Origin: Nocardia fluminea | Lineage (GTDB): Bacteria > Actinomycetota > Actinomycetes > Mycobacteriales > Mycobacteriaceae | Direction of reading: 5' to 3' | DNA: 64,000 nucleotides | Assembly: GCF_002846365.1 (NCBI RefSeq) | Contig: NZ_PJMW01000002.1 | Location: 5,394,001 to 5,458,000, forward strand | Part shown: positions 41,365-50,300 of the stretch, one piece after another | Numbering within the stretch: the first letter of the stretch is position 1 | Layout: each line of letters begins with the position of its first letter | Made by a program: the position numbers and the translations under genes | The notes under the pieces: model-generated | What the model was told of the DNA's origin: nothing | Seen by the model: only the letters and a program-made list of their open reading frames with translations | Database searches by the model: none

Positions 41365-43023
41365 ATGAACTCCACACCCACCTCAGAGATCGTCGATGTC
41401 ATCGGTGTCGGCGCCGGCTTCACCGGCGTCTACCTCTCGCATCGGCTGACGACAGCAGGCTGGACCTTCGCCGGTTTCGAAGCCGGGCCCAGCGTCGGCG
41501 GTACCTGGTTCTGGAACACCTATCCGGGCGCGCGCTGTGACGTCGAGAGCATCTACTACTCGTACTCGTTCGACGAGACGCTCCAGCAGGAGTGGACGTG
41601 GAGCCAGCGCTTCGCCCCCCAGGCCGAGATCCTCAGCTACATCGAGCACGTCGCCGATCGCTTCGACCTGCGCAAGCACTTCACCTTCAACACCCGCGTG
41701 GTCGCCTCGACCTGGAACGCCGCCGCGAGGCTGTGGGAGGTGCAGCTCGACAACGGCGAGATCCGGCGCAGCCGCTACCTGATCTCGGGCGCCGGTGGCC
41801 TGTCCACCCCCAAGGACTTCGACGTGCCCGGCCTGTCGAACTTCACCGGCTTGCAGGTATCGACCAGCCGGTGGAACATCTCGCTCGACGATCTCGCGGG
41901 CAAGCGCGTCGCGGTGATCGGCACCGGATCCTCGGGCGTGCAGGCCATCCCGCTGATCGCCGAGGTCGCCGAACATCTCACGGTGTTCCAGCGCACCCCG
42001 AACTACGTGATGCCCGCGCGCAACGCCGAACTCTCCCCGGAACAGGTCGCCGCCGTCAAGGACAACTACGTGGGCATCCGTGAAGAGTGCAGGCACTCGC
42101 CCGGCGGCATCCCCGATCGCCCCGCCACCGACAACGCCTTCGACGTCTCCGACGACGAGCGCCGCCGACGCTACGAGGCAGCCTACGAGCGCAGCGGTTT
42201 TCTCGGCGTCGGCTCCGAGTTCGCCGACCTGCTGTTCGACGCCGAGGCGAACCGGACCGCGTCGGAGTTCATCCACGACAAGATCCGCGAGGTCGTGCAG
42301 GATCCGGCCACCGCGGAACTGCTGGTGCCCAAGTATCACCCGCTGGGCGCCAAGCGCAGCGTCTTCGGCACCGACTACTACGAGACCTACAACCGGCCGA
42401 ACGTGTCGCTGGTGTCGCTGCGTGACGAGACGATCGAGACGATGACCGAGAACGCGATCGTCACCTCGAACGGCACCTACGAGGTGGACGCCATCGTGCT
42501 CGCGATCGGTTTCGACGCCTTCACCGGCCCGCTGTACGGGCTCAATCTCACCGGCGCGTCCGGGACGAAGCTGCAGGAGGCCTGGAGCGACGGTATCCGC
42601 TCCTACCTCGGGGTCATGGCCGCCGACTTCCCCAACTTCTTCATGGTCGCCGGACCGCTGAGTCCCGCGCTGGCCAGCAACGTGGTGGTGACGATCGAGC
42701 AGGCCGTCGACTGGATCGCCGACCTCATCGAGCACGCCCGCGACGCCGGCGCCACGCTGATCGAGGCAACCCCCGAGGCCCAACAGGAGTGGGTCGACAT
42801 CACCGAGTGGACCGTGTCCCAGACGCTGTACGCCACGACCGACTCCTGGTACCGGGGTTCCAACATCGATGGCAAGCCCAGCACCTTCCTGGGTTACCTG
42901 GGTGGTGTCGGCAAGTACCGCCGCATGTGCACCGAGATCGCCAAGCGGGGCTACCCCGGCGTCGCGATCGACGGCGAAGCGCAGTCGCGCGCAGTCGGCC
43001 CGATTCACGAGGAGATCGCATGA
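41365..43023 (+). CDS. Baeyer-Villiger-like flavin monooxygenase with altered fingerprint
   Basis: A 552-residue type I BVMO-like protein. The FAD motif is GVGAGFTGVYLSHRL (about residue 15). The block GGTWFWNTYPGARCDVES is diagnostic of cyclohexanone/cycloalkanone-type enzymes, and the NADPH motif is VIGTGSSGVQAIPLIA. The family fingerprint FxGxxxHxxxW reads F160-T-G-L-Q-V-S166-T-S-R-W170, so the conserved His is Ser. Activity as a ketone-to-ester oxygenase is therefore uncertain, and N-oxygenation is possible. The AAAGGA site is 17 nt upstream. It is the first gene of a three-gene operon with its own promoter. Confidence 0.85.
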   Translation: MNSTPTSEIVDVIGVGAGFTGVYLSHRLTTAGWTFAGFEAGPSVGGTWFWNTYPGARCDVESIYYSYSFDETLQQEWTWSQRFAPQAEILSYIEHVADRFDLRKHFTFNTRVVASTWNAAARLWEVQLDNGEIRRSRYLISGAGGLSTPKDFDVPGLSNFTGLQVSTSRWNISLDDLAGKRVAVIGTGSSGVQAIPLIAEVAEHLTVFQRTPNYVMPARNAELSPEQVAAVKDNYVGIREECRHSPGGIPDRPATDNAFDVSDDERRRRYEAAYERSGFLGVGSEFADLLFDAEANRTASEFIHDKIREVVQDPATAELLVPKYHPLGAKRSVFGTDYYETYNRPNVSLVSLRDETIETMTENAIVTSNGTYEVDAIVLAIGFDAFTGPLYGLNLTGASGTKLQEAWSDGIRSYLGVMAADFPNFFMVAGPLSPALASNVVVTIEQAVDWIADLIEHARDAGATLIEATPEAQQEWVDITEWTVSQTLYATTDSWYRGSNIDGKPSTFLGYLGGVGKYRRMCTEIAKRGYPGVAIDGEAQSRAVGPIHEEIA

Positions 43024-43394
43024 GCAAGGCAGTCCACCGACGGTATGTCGCCTTCTCCGACGCGCACTACGCCGGTAACCTCGTCGACGGTGCCTACGCC
43101 TTGAAGCTCTTCGGCGATGTCGGCACGAATCTGTCGATCGAAATGGACGGCCACGAGGGTCTGTTCGCCGGTTACTCGTCGGTGGACTTCCTCGCCCCGA
43201 TCCGGGGCGGCGATGTCGTCGAAGCCGAGGCAACCCTGGTGAAGAAGGGAAACCGGAGCCGCACAGTCGATTTCGAGCTCCGGGTGGTGTGCCGGGGCTC
43301 CGATGACACCGGTCGAGCGCAAGTCCTGGAGCCGCCTCTGGTGGCGGTACGCGCTCGCGGCACCGCGGTCATCCCCGCGGACGGAACGGAGTAG
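43020..43394 (+). CDS. Beta-alanyl-CoA/3-aminobutyryl-CoA ammonia-lyase homologue
   Basis: A 124-residue hotdog-fold protein. The pattern SDAHYAGNLVDGAYALKLFG, DVGTNLSIEMDGHEGLFAGY, DFLAPIRGGDVVE and LEPPLVAVRARGT matches clostridial beta-alanyl-CoA:ammonia-lyase (Acl) and 3-aminobutyryl-CoA lyase (Kal) along nearly the full length. Those enzymes remove ammonia from beta-aminoacyl-CoA to give an enoyl-CoA. Its ATG overlaps the monooxygenase stop (ATGA). Together with the acyl-CoA ligase and crotonase it suggests that a beta-amino acid is an intermediate. The match is by memory of the family, not by a search. Confidence 0.75.
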   Translation: MSKAVHRRYVAFSDAHYAGNLVDGAYALKLFGDVGTNLSIEMDGHEGLFAGYSSVDFLAPIRGGDVVEAEATLVKKGNRSRTVDFELRVVCRGSDDTGRAQVLEPPLVAVRARGTAVIPADGTE

Positions 43395-43399
43395 GCGTC

Positions 43400-44698
43400 A
43401 TGGAATTGATCAACGACACCGGCTGGGCCGGACAACCCACCACGGTCGAACCGTCACTGACCGGCGACATCGACTGCGACGTCGTCGTGATCGGCGGCGG
43501 TGGCGGCGGCATGTCTGCCGCCCTTCGCCTCGCGGACAAGGGCATCGACGTGGTGCTGCTCGAGGCGAAGACCCTCGGCTGGGGCGCCACTTCGCGCAAC
43601 GCCGGGTACATCACGAACTCGGTGGCCGCCGATCCGGAGATGCTGGGCTTTCTGCTGAAGCGTGAGCGGTTGCGCGAGCTGTACCGCTACGCCGAGCACG
43701 CGGTGCATTTCGCCGAGGACGCGATCAAGCATCACGCGATCGACTGTGACTACCGGCAGGAGGGCATCGTGATGGCCGCGGTGTCCAAGGGGCAGTTGCG
43801 GCACGCGCGTCGCAACGCGAAGGTCCTGGCCGAGGCCGGCTCGGCGGGAGAATTCGTCGAGGGTCCCGAAGCGGGTCTGCCGCAGGGTTTCCTCGGTGGA
43901 ATTCGTGAAGGGGTCGGTGGCACGGTCAATCCGGGCAAGTTCGCGCTCGGCCTGCGCGCCGCGACGCTCGCGGCGGGGGTGCGCGTCTACGAGTCCACTC
44001 CCGCGCGCGACGTCGTCGACGCAGGCGGCAGGGTCACCGTCGTCACCCCGAACGGGAAGGTTCGGGCCCGCAAGGCGCTGCTCACCACCAACGCCGCGAG
44101 CAACAGCCTGCCCATCGCGCCCAAGCACCTCGCCACCCCGGTGTGGACCTCCCTGGTCGAGACCGAACCCATCGCGCCCGAGCGGCTCGACGAGATCGGC
44201 TGGACCAGTCGCGCGCCGCTGGTCACGCTGCACATGATCCTCGAGAGCTACCGCGTCACCCCCCGCGGAACCATCGCTTTCGGTACCCGCCGCATCCAGG
44301 CGGGCCGCAACCCGCTGCCGGATCGCACCCCGGCGCCGCACGTCGCCGAGGACCTCGTCCGCGGTTTCCACGATCGGTTCCCCGGCCTGCGCGACATCAA
44401 GCCGGTGAAGGCATGGGGTGGCTGGATCGGCATGAGCTCCACGTGGCTGCCGGTCGCGGGCGAGGCCTCCGACAACGTGCTCTACTCGGCGGCCTGCAAC
44501 GGCCACGGCTTCGCCCAGGCGCAGTACGTGGGCCACCTGCTGGCCGACCAGGTCACCGGCGCCCCGATGCACGAGGACCTGGCGGCGATCTGGCACGACC
44601 GGAAGCGGTTCTGGCCCAGTTTCGTCAGCAACCCCGCGTTGTATCTGGGCTGGCTCGCCGACCGCGCCGCCGACCGGTTGGCCTCGACCGGAAAATGA
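43400..44698 (+). CDS. FAD-dependent amine/amino-acid oxidase (DAO/PuuB type)
   Basis: A 432-residue DAO-fold flavoprotein. The dinucleotide motif is VVIGGGGGGMSAALRLADKG (about residue 30), followed by LGWGATSRNAGYIT, where a covalent or contact segment lies in many DadA/PuuB-like oxidases. The C-terminal block YSAACNGHGFAQAQYVG is typical. In the Puu pathway PuuB oxidises gamma-glutamylputrescine to the aldehyde. With a PuuA-like ligase, PuuD-like hydrolase and aldehyde dehydrogenase in the same island, this is the natural PuuB candidate. The start at 43400 lies 5 nt after the lyase stop. Confidence 0.8.
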   Translation: MELINDTGWAGQPTTVEPSLTGDIDCDVVVIGGGGGGMSAALRLADKGIDVVLLEAKTLGWGATSRNAGYITNSVAADPEMLGFLLKRERLRELYRYAEHAVHFAEDAIKHHAIDCDYRQEGIVMAAVSKGQLRHARRNAKVLAEAGSAGEFVEGPEAGLPQGFLGGIREGVGGTVNPGKFALGLRAATLAAGVRVYESTPARDVVDAGGRVTVVTPNGKVRARKALLTTNAASNSLPIAPKHLATPVWTSLVETEPIAPERLDEIGWTSRAPLVTLHMILESYRVTPRGTIAFGTRRIQAGRNPLPDRTPAPHVAEDLVRGFHDRFPGLRDIKPVKAWGGWIGMSSTWLPVAGEASDNVLYSAACNGHGFAQAQYVGHLLADQVTGAPMHEDLAAIWHDRKRFWPSFVSNPALYLGWLADRAADRLASTGK

Positions 44699-44740
44699 TC
44701 ATCGCGACCGACATGGTCACATGACTTGAATCCGCCCCCG

Positions 44741-44774
44741 ACCGCCGAACCCGCGTACGAGCGAGTTCGGCGGT
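44741..44774 (+). terminator. 10-bp perfect hairpin after the FAD oxidase operon
   Basis: ACCGCCGAAC and GTTCGGCGGT flank a 14-nt loop that can pair further, 42 nt after the oxidase stop. No U-tract follows. Confidence 0.55.
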
Positions 44775-44825
44775 TGTGCGTGTTCTGGACCCCTGTCGGT
44801 GCGGGCGGATCGATCTGCGACAAAT

Positions 44826-44874
44826 GAGTGGGTCAAATGCCTTGATCATATGACTCACTCGCGGTACCGTTATG
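44826..44874 (+). promoter_or_regulatory. Operator site 2 and promoter of the membrane protein/amine oxidase operon
   Basis: GAGTGGGTCAAATG, spacer CCTTGAT, CATATGACTCACTC: 14-nt arms with two mismatches, 44826-44860. The spacer is identical to that of site 1. The following TACCGTTATG and GGCATCACATTCC also match site 1. The leader from here to the ATG at 45042 is about 160 nt and otherwise shows no feature. Confidence 0.8.
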
Positions 44875-45041
44875 ACTGGCATCACATTCCGACCTGCGTC
44901 GGGGCTACCCGCTCGGCGGCCAGATGTCGTACCCCATGGATTGCCGGAGCAAGACGACTATCGGTCCTCTATCGCTCGGCGTCGCTGACGAATCGACCCA
45001 TTGCCGCTAGCCGGTGGGTGTCACCTTTCAAGGAGAAGATC

Positions 45042-45737
45042 ATGTCCATCAAGGAACTGCTTTTCGCGGTCGCGGACATCTGGATGATCGCTGTCGGTTT
45101 CACCTACGGCATCAAATTCATCCGGAACTACCGAAATTATCTGCTCGGTATCGAGTGGATCGTCGTTGCGACATCGGGAACGAACTTCCTGATCTACGGC
45201 CTGCTGAAAGCCGGTCACGACAGTCCGATGTACGCGTTCGCCTACTTCTTGGACGCTTTCTCGCGGTCCGTCGGTATCACGCTGATCCTGGTGCTCGGAT
45301 TGATGAAGGTCACCCACCGATACAAGCCGTCGGCGACGGTCGATATCGGTGCGTTCGCGCTCGCGGGTGTTGTCGGTTTCGTGCTGAGCACCTATGCCGA
45401 GGAGATCGGCACGCCTGGCAAGATCTTCTACATCGTGGTCAACGTGCTCACCACGTTCTTCCTGATCTATTTCAGCAAGCGTCTGTGGGATATCGGTGAG
45501 CGTGGGCACGCCGTGTGGGCCGGTGTGGCTACCGCGTGCGGATTCCTGATCGCCGCTACCTACGACTTCGTGCACATTCCGGGCGACGACGCCGAGCACA
45601 CGATCTTCTACATCTTCGCGCTGTCCACGTGGGGTCTGCAGATGTTCACCTACTACCGCGCCTACCGGGCTTTCGACGCCTACAACAAGCGCGTCGACGC
45701 CCCAGCGGTGATCGGTGATGCCTCGGTCACGGCGTAA
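45042..45737 (+). CDS. Unknown seven-helix membrane protein in the amine regulon
   Basis: A 231-residue protein with about seven hydrophobic segments (starting near residues 6, 33, 65, 97, 122, 150 and 180), short loops and a His/Asp-containing segment, YDFVHIPGDDAEH. No family is recognised. AAGGAG lies 6 nt before the ATG. It is under operator site 2 and 41 nt upstream of a flavin amine oxidase, so it may be an uptake or sensing component for the amine, or a partner of the oxidase. Its size and topology differ from known amine permeases. Confidence 0.65.
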   Translation: MSIKELLFAVADIWMIAVGFTYGIKFIRNYRNYLLGIEWIVVATSGTNFLIYGLLKAGHDSPMYAFAYFLDAFSRSVGITLILVLGLMKVTHRYKPSATVDIGAFALAGVVGFVLSTYAEEIGTPGKIFYIVVNVLTTFFLIYFSKRLWDIGERGHAVWAGVATACGFLIAATYDFVHIPGDDAEHTIFYIFALSTWGLQMFTYYRAYRAFDAYNKRVDAPAVIGDASVTA

Positions 45738-45778
45738 TCGCCGGACCTTCTTCGAACGATTCAGAGGCAGGAGCCGAA

Positions 45779-47137
45779 ATGGCAACGCAAGATGTTCAGG
45801 AAGAACGCACCGAGGTAGTCGTCATCGGTGCCGGAATGGCGGGTTTGACGGCGGCGACCACTCTCGCGCCCGAGGCCGAGGTAGTGGTACTCGAGTCCAC
45901 CGATCGCACGGGAGGGCGCGTCGACACCGTCCGCAACGGCGACTACTGGATCAATGTCGGTACCCAGTTCACCGAGGGCACCGGCACGCTGATCGACGCC
46001 CTCGACCGACACGGTATCGAGATGGGCTCGCTCGCGGGCAAGAGCATCGCGCTGCACTTGAACGGTTCGACGGTCGACACCTCGAATCCGCTCGCGCTCA
46101 TGTTCCGCACGCGGATGACCATGATGGATCGGATCGGGCTCGCCATCGTCGGTGCGCGGATCCTCTCGGCCGCGCCCTTCCTCGAGTCGCAGAGTCGTTT
46201 CGCCCAGCGTGTGCGCGCCAGGCTCGAGTCCAAGCTGGCCTCGTATCTGCTCGACGGCGTCCGTTCTGAACTGGCCGCCACGATCGTGCGGTCGTGGTCG
46301 GCGCAGTGGATGGGCTGTGACCCGGACGAGACGGCCGCCGCCCAGTTCGTGTATTCGGTCGGCATCGCGCTGGCCGACCCGGAGAAGGTGCCGAACTTCT
46401 CCCTGCCCGTCGGTGGCAACCAGACGCTGACCGACGTGCTGACTGAGGATCTGAACTCTCGCATCCGCCTGAACTCGGTGGTCCGATCGGTGCGCCGCGA
46501 CGGTGACGGCGTGGTCGTCGACTATCTCGACGGCGGCCGGCCCAAGCGGTTGCGGGCCGCGCGCGCGATCGTCACCGCGCCCGCCGATATCACCGAACAG
46601 ATCATTCCGGACCTGCCGCAGCAGTACCGGAACGCGTTCAACGACATCACCTACGGTCGTTACGTGGTGGTCGGCTTCTTCACCGACGAGGTCGGCCCGC
46701 AGCGGTGGGACAAGTACTTCGCCATCTCCGCGCCGCAGTTGTCGTTCCAGGCGGTGTTCAACCACGCCGCGGCGCTGCGCACCGGCGACGACCGTAAGCC
46801 GGGCGGCGCCCTGGCCTGTTTCGCCGGTGGCGGCAAGGCCGACGAGTTGCTCGACCTACCCGACGAGGAGATCGTGGCGCGCTTCAGGAACGACCTGCTC
46901 AGCGTGCTGCCCGAGCTGGAAGGCAACCTGGGGGAGCCCATCGTGCGCAGGCACCGCCGAGTCGTGCCGTTCTGGGCGCCCGGCCGACGCAAAACGCTCC
47001 CCACCTTGCGCGACCCGCTCGGCAACATCTACCTCGCCGGCGATTACCAGCTCGATGTGCCGTCTCTGGCCGACGCCGCTACCTCGGGTGAGCGATCGGC
47101 GCTGGCGGTACTGACAAGCCTTGGTCGCTCGCGGTAG
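45779..47137 (+). CDS. Flavin-containing amine oxidase (MAO family)
   Basis: A 452-residue amine oxidase. The FAD motif is VVIGAGMAGLTAATTLAPEA, followed by the family strand TDRTGGRVDTVRNGDYWINV. The C-terminal FAD block is GNIYLAGDYQLDVPSLADAA. It resembles monoamine, polyamine and cyclohexylamine oxidases, which convert an amine to an imine and then an aldehyde or ketone with release of ammonia or an amine. AGGAG is 6 nt before the ATG. It lies in an operon with the seven-helix membrane protein under operator site 2. The actual amine is unknown. Confidence 0.82.
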   Translation: MATQDVQEERTEVVVIGAGMAGLTAATTLAPEAEVVVLESTDRTGGRVDTVRNGDYWINVGTQFTEGTGTLIDALDRHGIEMGSLAGKSIALHLNGSTVDTSNPLALMFRTRMTMMDRIGLAIVGARILSAAPFLESQSRFAQRVRARLESKLASYLLDGVRSELAATIVRSWSAQWMGCDPDETAAAQFVYSVGIALADPEKVPNFSLPVGGNQTLTDVLTEDLNSRIRLNSVVRSVRRDGDGVVVDYLDGGRPKRLRAARAIVTAPADITEQIIPDLPQQYRNAFNDITYGRYVVVGFFTDEVGPQRWDKYFAISAPQLSFQAVFNHAAALRTGDDRKPGGALACFAGGGKADELLDLPDEEIVARFRNDLLSVLPELEGNLGEPIVRRHRRVVPFWAPGRRKTLPTLRDPLGNIYLAGDYQLDVPSLADAATSGERSALAVLTSLGRSR

Positions 47138-47173
47138 CCAAGGACCTGCTCCGGCAACCAATGGCAGAGACCT

Positions 47174-47207
47174 GAGCCCCGGCCGACACCCGATTCGGTC
47201 GGGGCTC
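47174..47207 (+). terminator. 13-bp hairpin after amine oxidase
   Basis: GAGCCCCGGCCGA pairs with TCGGTCGGGGCTC (one G-U pair) around an 8-nt loop, 36 nt after the stop. It closes the amine island on this side. Confidence 0.55.
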
Positions 47208-47377
47208 GCCGCGTCTACCACGCCGGAACCGGTGGTTCGCCGCCTCGCTGGTGAGTGCGGCATGACCACATGCGGGGGCGGTGCTTTCGGTCGTGCGGCG
47301 ATACTCTTGGGGTAATCGATGAGAGGTGCGCGATGGTGCCCGTTCCATCGTTGGGTTCGGACGTATCGGTGTAGTCG

Positions 47378-50300
47378 ATGACCGGTAGCGATCCCCACGC
47401 GACGCAACGCGACACATCCGGGTCGGTCGTGGCGGAGCTGGCCGCGGCCGGGTTCGACGATGCGGTGGAGATCGGCCGAGGCGGATTCGGCACCGTCTTT
47501 CGATGTGCGCAACCCTCACTCGACCGGGTGGTGGCGGTGAAGGTGCTGATCGCCGATCTCGACGAGGACAATCGAGCGCGATTCTTCCGCGAGCAACGCG
47601 CCGCAGGCAGGTTGATCGGACATCCCAATATCGTGAATGTCCTGCACGCCGACATCACCGGGCAGGGCAGGCCGTTCTTGGTCATGCCGTACTACGCAGG
47701 GGGCTCCCTCGACGCTCGTCTCCGCGACAGCGGTCCGCTCGACCTGCGGGAAGCGCTACGGCTCGGGGTGAAGATGGCGGGTGCGCTCGAGACGGCGCAT
47801 CGCTTCGGGGTTCTGCATCGTGACGTCAAACCCGCCAACATCCTGTTCACCGCGTACGGCGAGCCGGCATTGGCCGATTTCGGGATAGCCCACTTCGCGG
47901 GTGGGTTCCACACCGCGACCGGCGTCGTGACCGGTACACCGGCTTTCACCGCGCCGGAGGTGATCGCCGGCGAGCCACCGGGTCCCGCCGCGGACGTGTA
48001 CGGCCTGGGGGCGACGTTGTTCGCCGCGATCACCGGGCACGCCGCTTTCGAACGCCGCAGCAGCGAACAGCTCGTGGCGCAGTTCGTGAGGATCGCATCG
48101 GAGCCGATTCCGGATCTGCGGGACTTCAGCGTTCCCGAGGACGTAGGCGCGGTCGTCGAACGCGCTATGGGCGCTGGCGCCGGTGCCCGCCCGTCCGCCG
48201 CGGAGCTGGGTGCGCAACTCCAAGAGTCGCAGCGCCTCCATGGCTTTCCCGTCGACGAGATGGCGCTGCATACGCCGTCTGCCGATGATGCTGGTTCGCA
48301 CGAACCGAAGGTCGTACTCCACAGACGTGGCCCCTCGAAGACACCGGCGGGTGGCGATCGCCGCGGTACGGTTCCCGCGGAATTGACCAGTTTCGTCGAT
48401 CGGCGTACCGAGCTGACCGAAGCGACGAACGCCTTGTCGAGCTCGCGGTTGGTGACATTGACCGGCACGGGCGGGGTAGGCAAGACACGATTGGTGGTGC
48501 GAATCGCCGCGGGCGCGAAGGCCCGGTTCGCCGACGGTGTGGCATTCGTGGAGCTGGGCGATGTACGTGACGAGTCGCTCGTGGTGGGGATCGTGGCGGG
48601 CGCACTGGGATTGCCGGACCGATCCATGCGACCGGTGCGCGAGATGTTGGTGGAATCCCTGTCCGATCGTGAGTTCCTGATCGTTCTGGACAATTGCGAG
48701 CAGGTCGTGGCAGCAGTCGCCGAGCTCGCCGACTCTCTCCTGCGTGCCTGTCCCGGGTTGCGGATTCTGGCGACGAGTCGTGAGCCGATCGGCATCGACG
48801 GGGAGTTGCTGCTGCCGATTCGTCCACTCGCGGTACCCGATCCCGATCGGCTACCGAGGAGTTTGTCGCGGCACGACGCCGTGAAGTTGTTCGCCGACCG
48901 GGCCGGCGCAACCGTCGCGGGCTTCGAGATCACCGATGAGAACATCGTTACCATCGCGAAGATCTGCCGACAGCTCGACGGCTTGCCGCTACCGATCGAG
49001 CTGGCGGCGGCACGACTGCGGGCGATGTCGCCCGATCAGATTCTGCAGCGGCTGACCGATCGGTTCGGATTACTGATCCGTGGCAGCCGAAGCGCCCCGC
49101 CGCGGCAACAGACCTTGCGGATGTGCATCGACTGGAGCCACGATCTGTGCACTCCAGCCGAGCAGCAGGTGTGGGCTCAGCTGTCGGTGTTCGCCGGTGG
49201 TTTCGACTTCGACGCCGCGCGATTCGTCTGCGGCGACAGCCCTGAAGCCGCCGCGGATCTCCTGGATACGCTGGCCTGCCTGGTCGACAAGTCCATCCTC
49301 GTCCGGGAAGAATTCGGCGCCTCGGTGCAGTTCAGAATGCTGGGCACGGTGCGCGAATACGGTCACGAGAAGGCGCGCACGACAGGCGACTACCTCGAGC
49401 TGCGCCGCCGTCACCGAGACTGGTACGAACGCCAGGCTCAGGACGCGCATGCCGGTTGGGCTGGCGCCCAGACAATCGCGTGGATCACCAGGTTGCATCG
49501 GGACCGATCGAACCTGCGGCAAGCGTTGGAGTTCTGCGTTTCCGACAGCCCTGCGGTCGGCCTCCGAATCGCCGCAGGCATCTGGCCGTTCTGGTTTTGC
49601 CAGGGAGCTCTCAGCGAGGGCCGACGCTGGCTGGATCGCCTCTTGACACGCCGCACCGGACCACTCACTGTCGCCGAGGCCGCTGCGAGGTATGTCGCCT
49701 GCATGATGGCCGCGGTGCAAGGAGACCTCCCGGCAGCGGCTGTCGTGGTGCGCGAAGGACGCACGCTTGCCGAACAGACGACGGACCCGCTGATACGAGC
49801 ACACATCGACTTCGCCGACGGCGTCCTTGCCCTGTACAGCGGGAACGCCGAGTCGGCTCGAGGCTACTTCGAGCAGGCAATCGAGGTATACGCCCAGCGC
49901 GGCGACGCGCTCTTTCACATCGACGCTCTGACCAACCTCGGGCTCACCTACCAGCCGCCTGATGACACCGATGGAGCGATCGAGTGTTACGAGCGCGCGC
50001 TCGCACTCGCGGAGGGCGAAACGATCTACCGCTCGTACCTGCTGTGCGCGCTGGCTGTGGCGCTGTGGCGGCAGGGAGACCCGGCGCGCGCCACCGACCT
50101 CCTCGTGGAGTCGTTGCAGTTCAGCCGCACAGTCGATGACCGCACGAACTCGAGTGCGTGCCTGCAGGTACTGGCGTGGATAGCTGCCGAGCAACGCGAT
50201 GCCGAGCGCGCGGTCGTGCTGACCGCGGCGGCGGAACAGATCGGCCGGTCTGTCGGCACCGGTCCCGTGTTGATTCCCGATATGGCCGGCCACCATGAGG

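Noticed and set aside
41383..43233. 616-codon minus-strand frame opposite the monooxygenase
   Set aside because: It is antisense to a protein with unmistakable BVMO motifs. Its composition is that of a high-GC shadow frame.
44714..44730. GTCACATGAC just after the FAD oxidase gene as a fourth operator
   Set aside because: It has the right half-site flavour but no 7-nt spacer and sits before a terminator hairpin, so it is not positioned to control a promoter.
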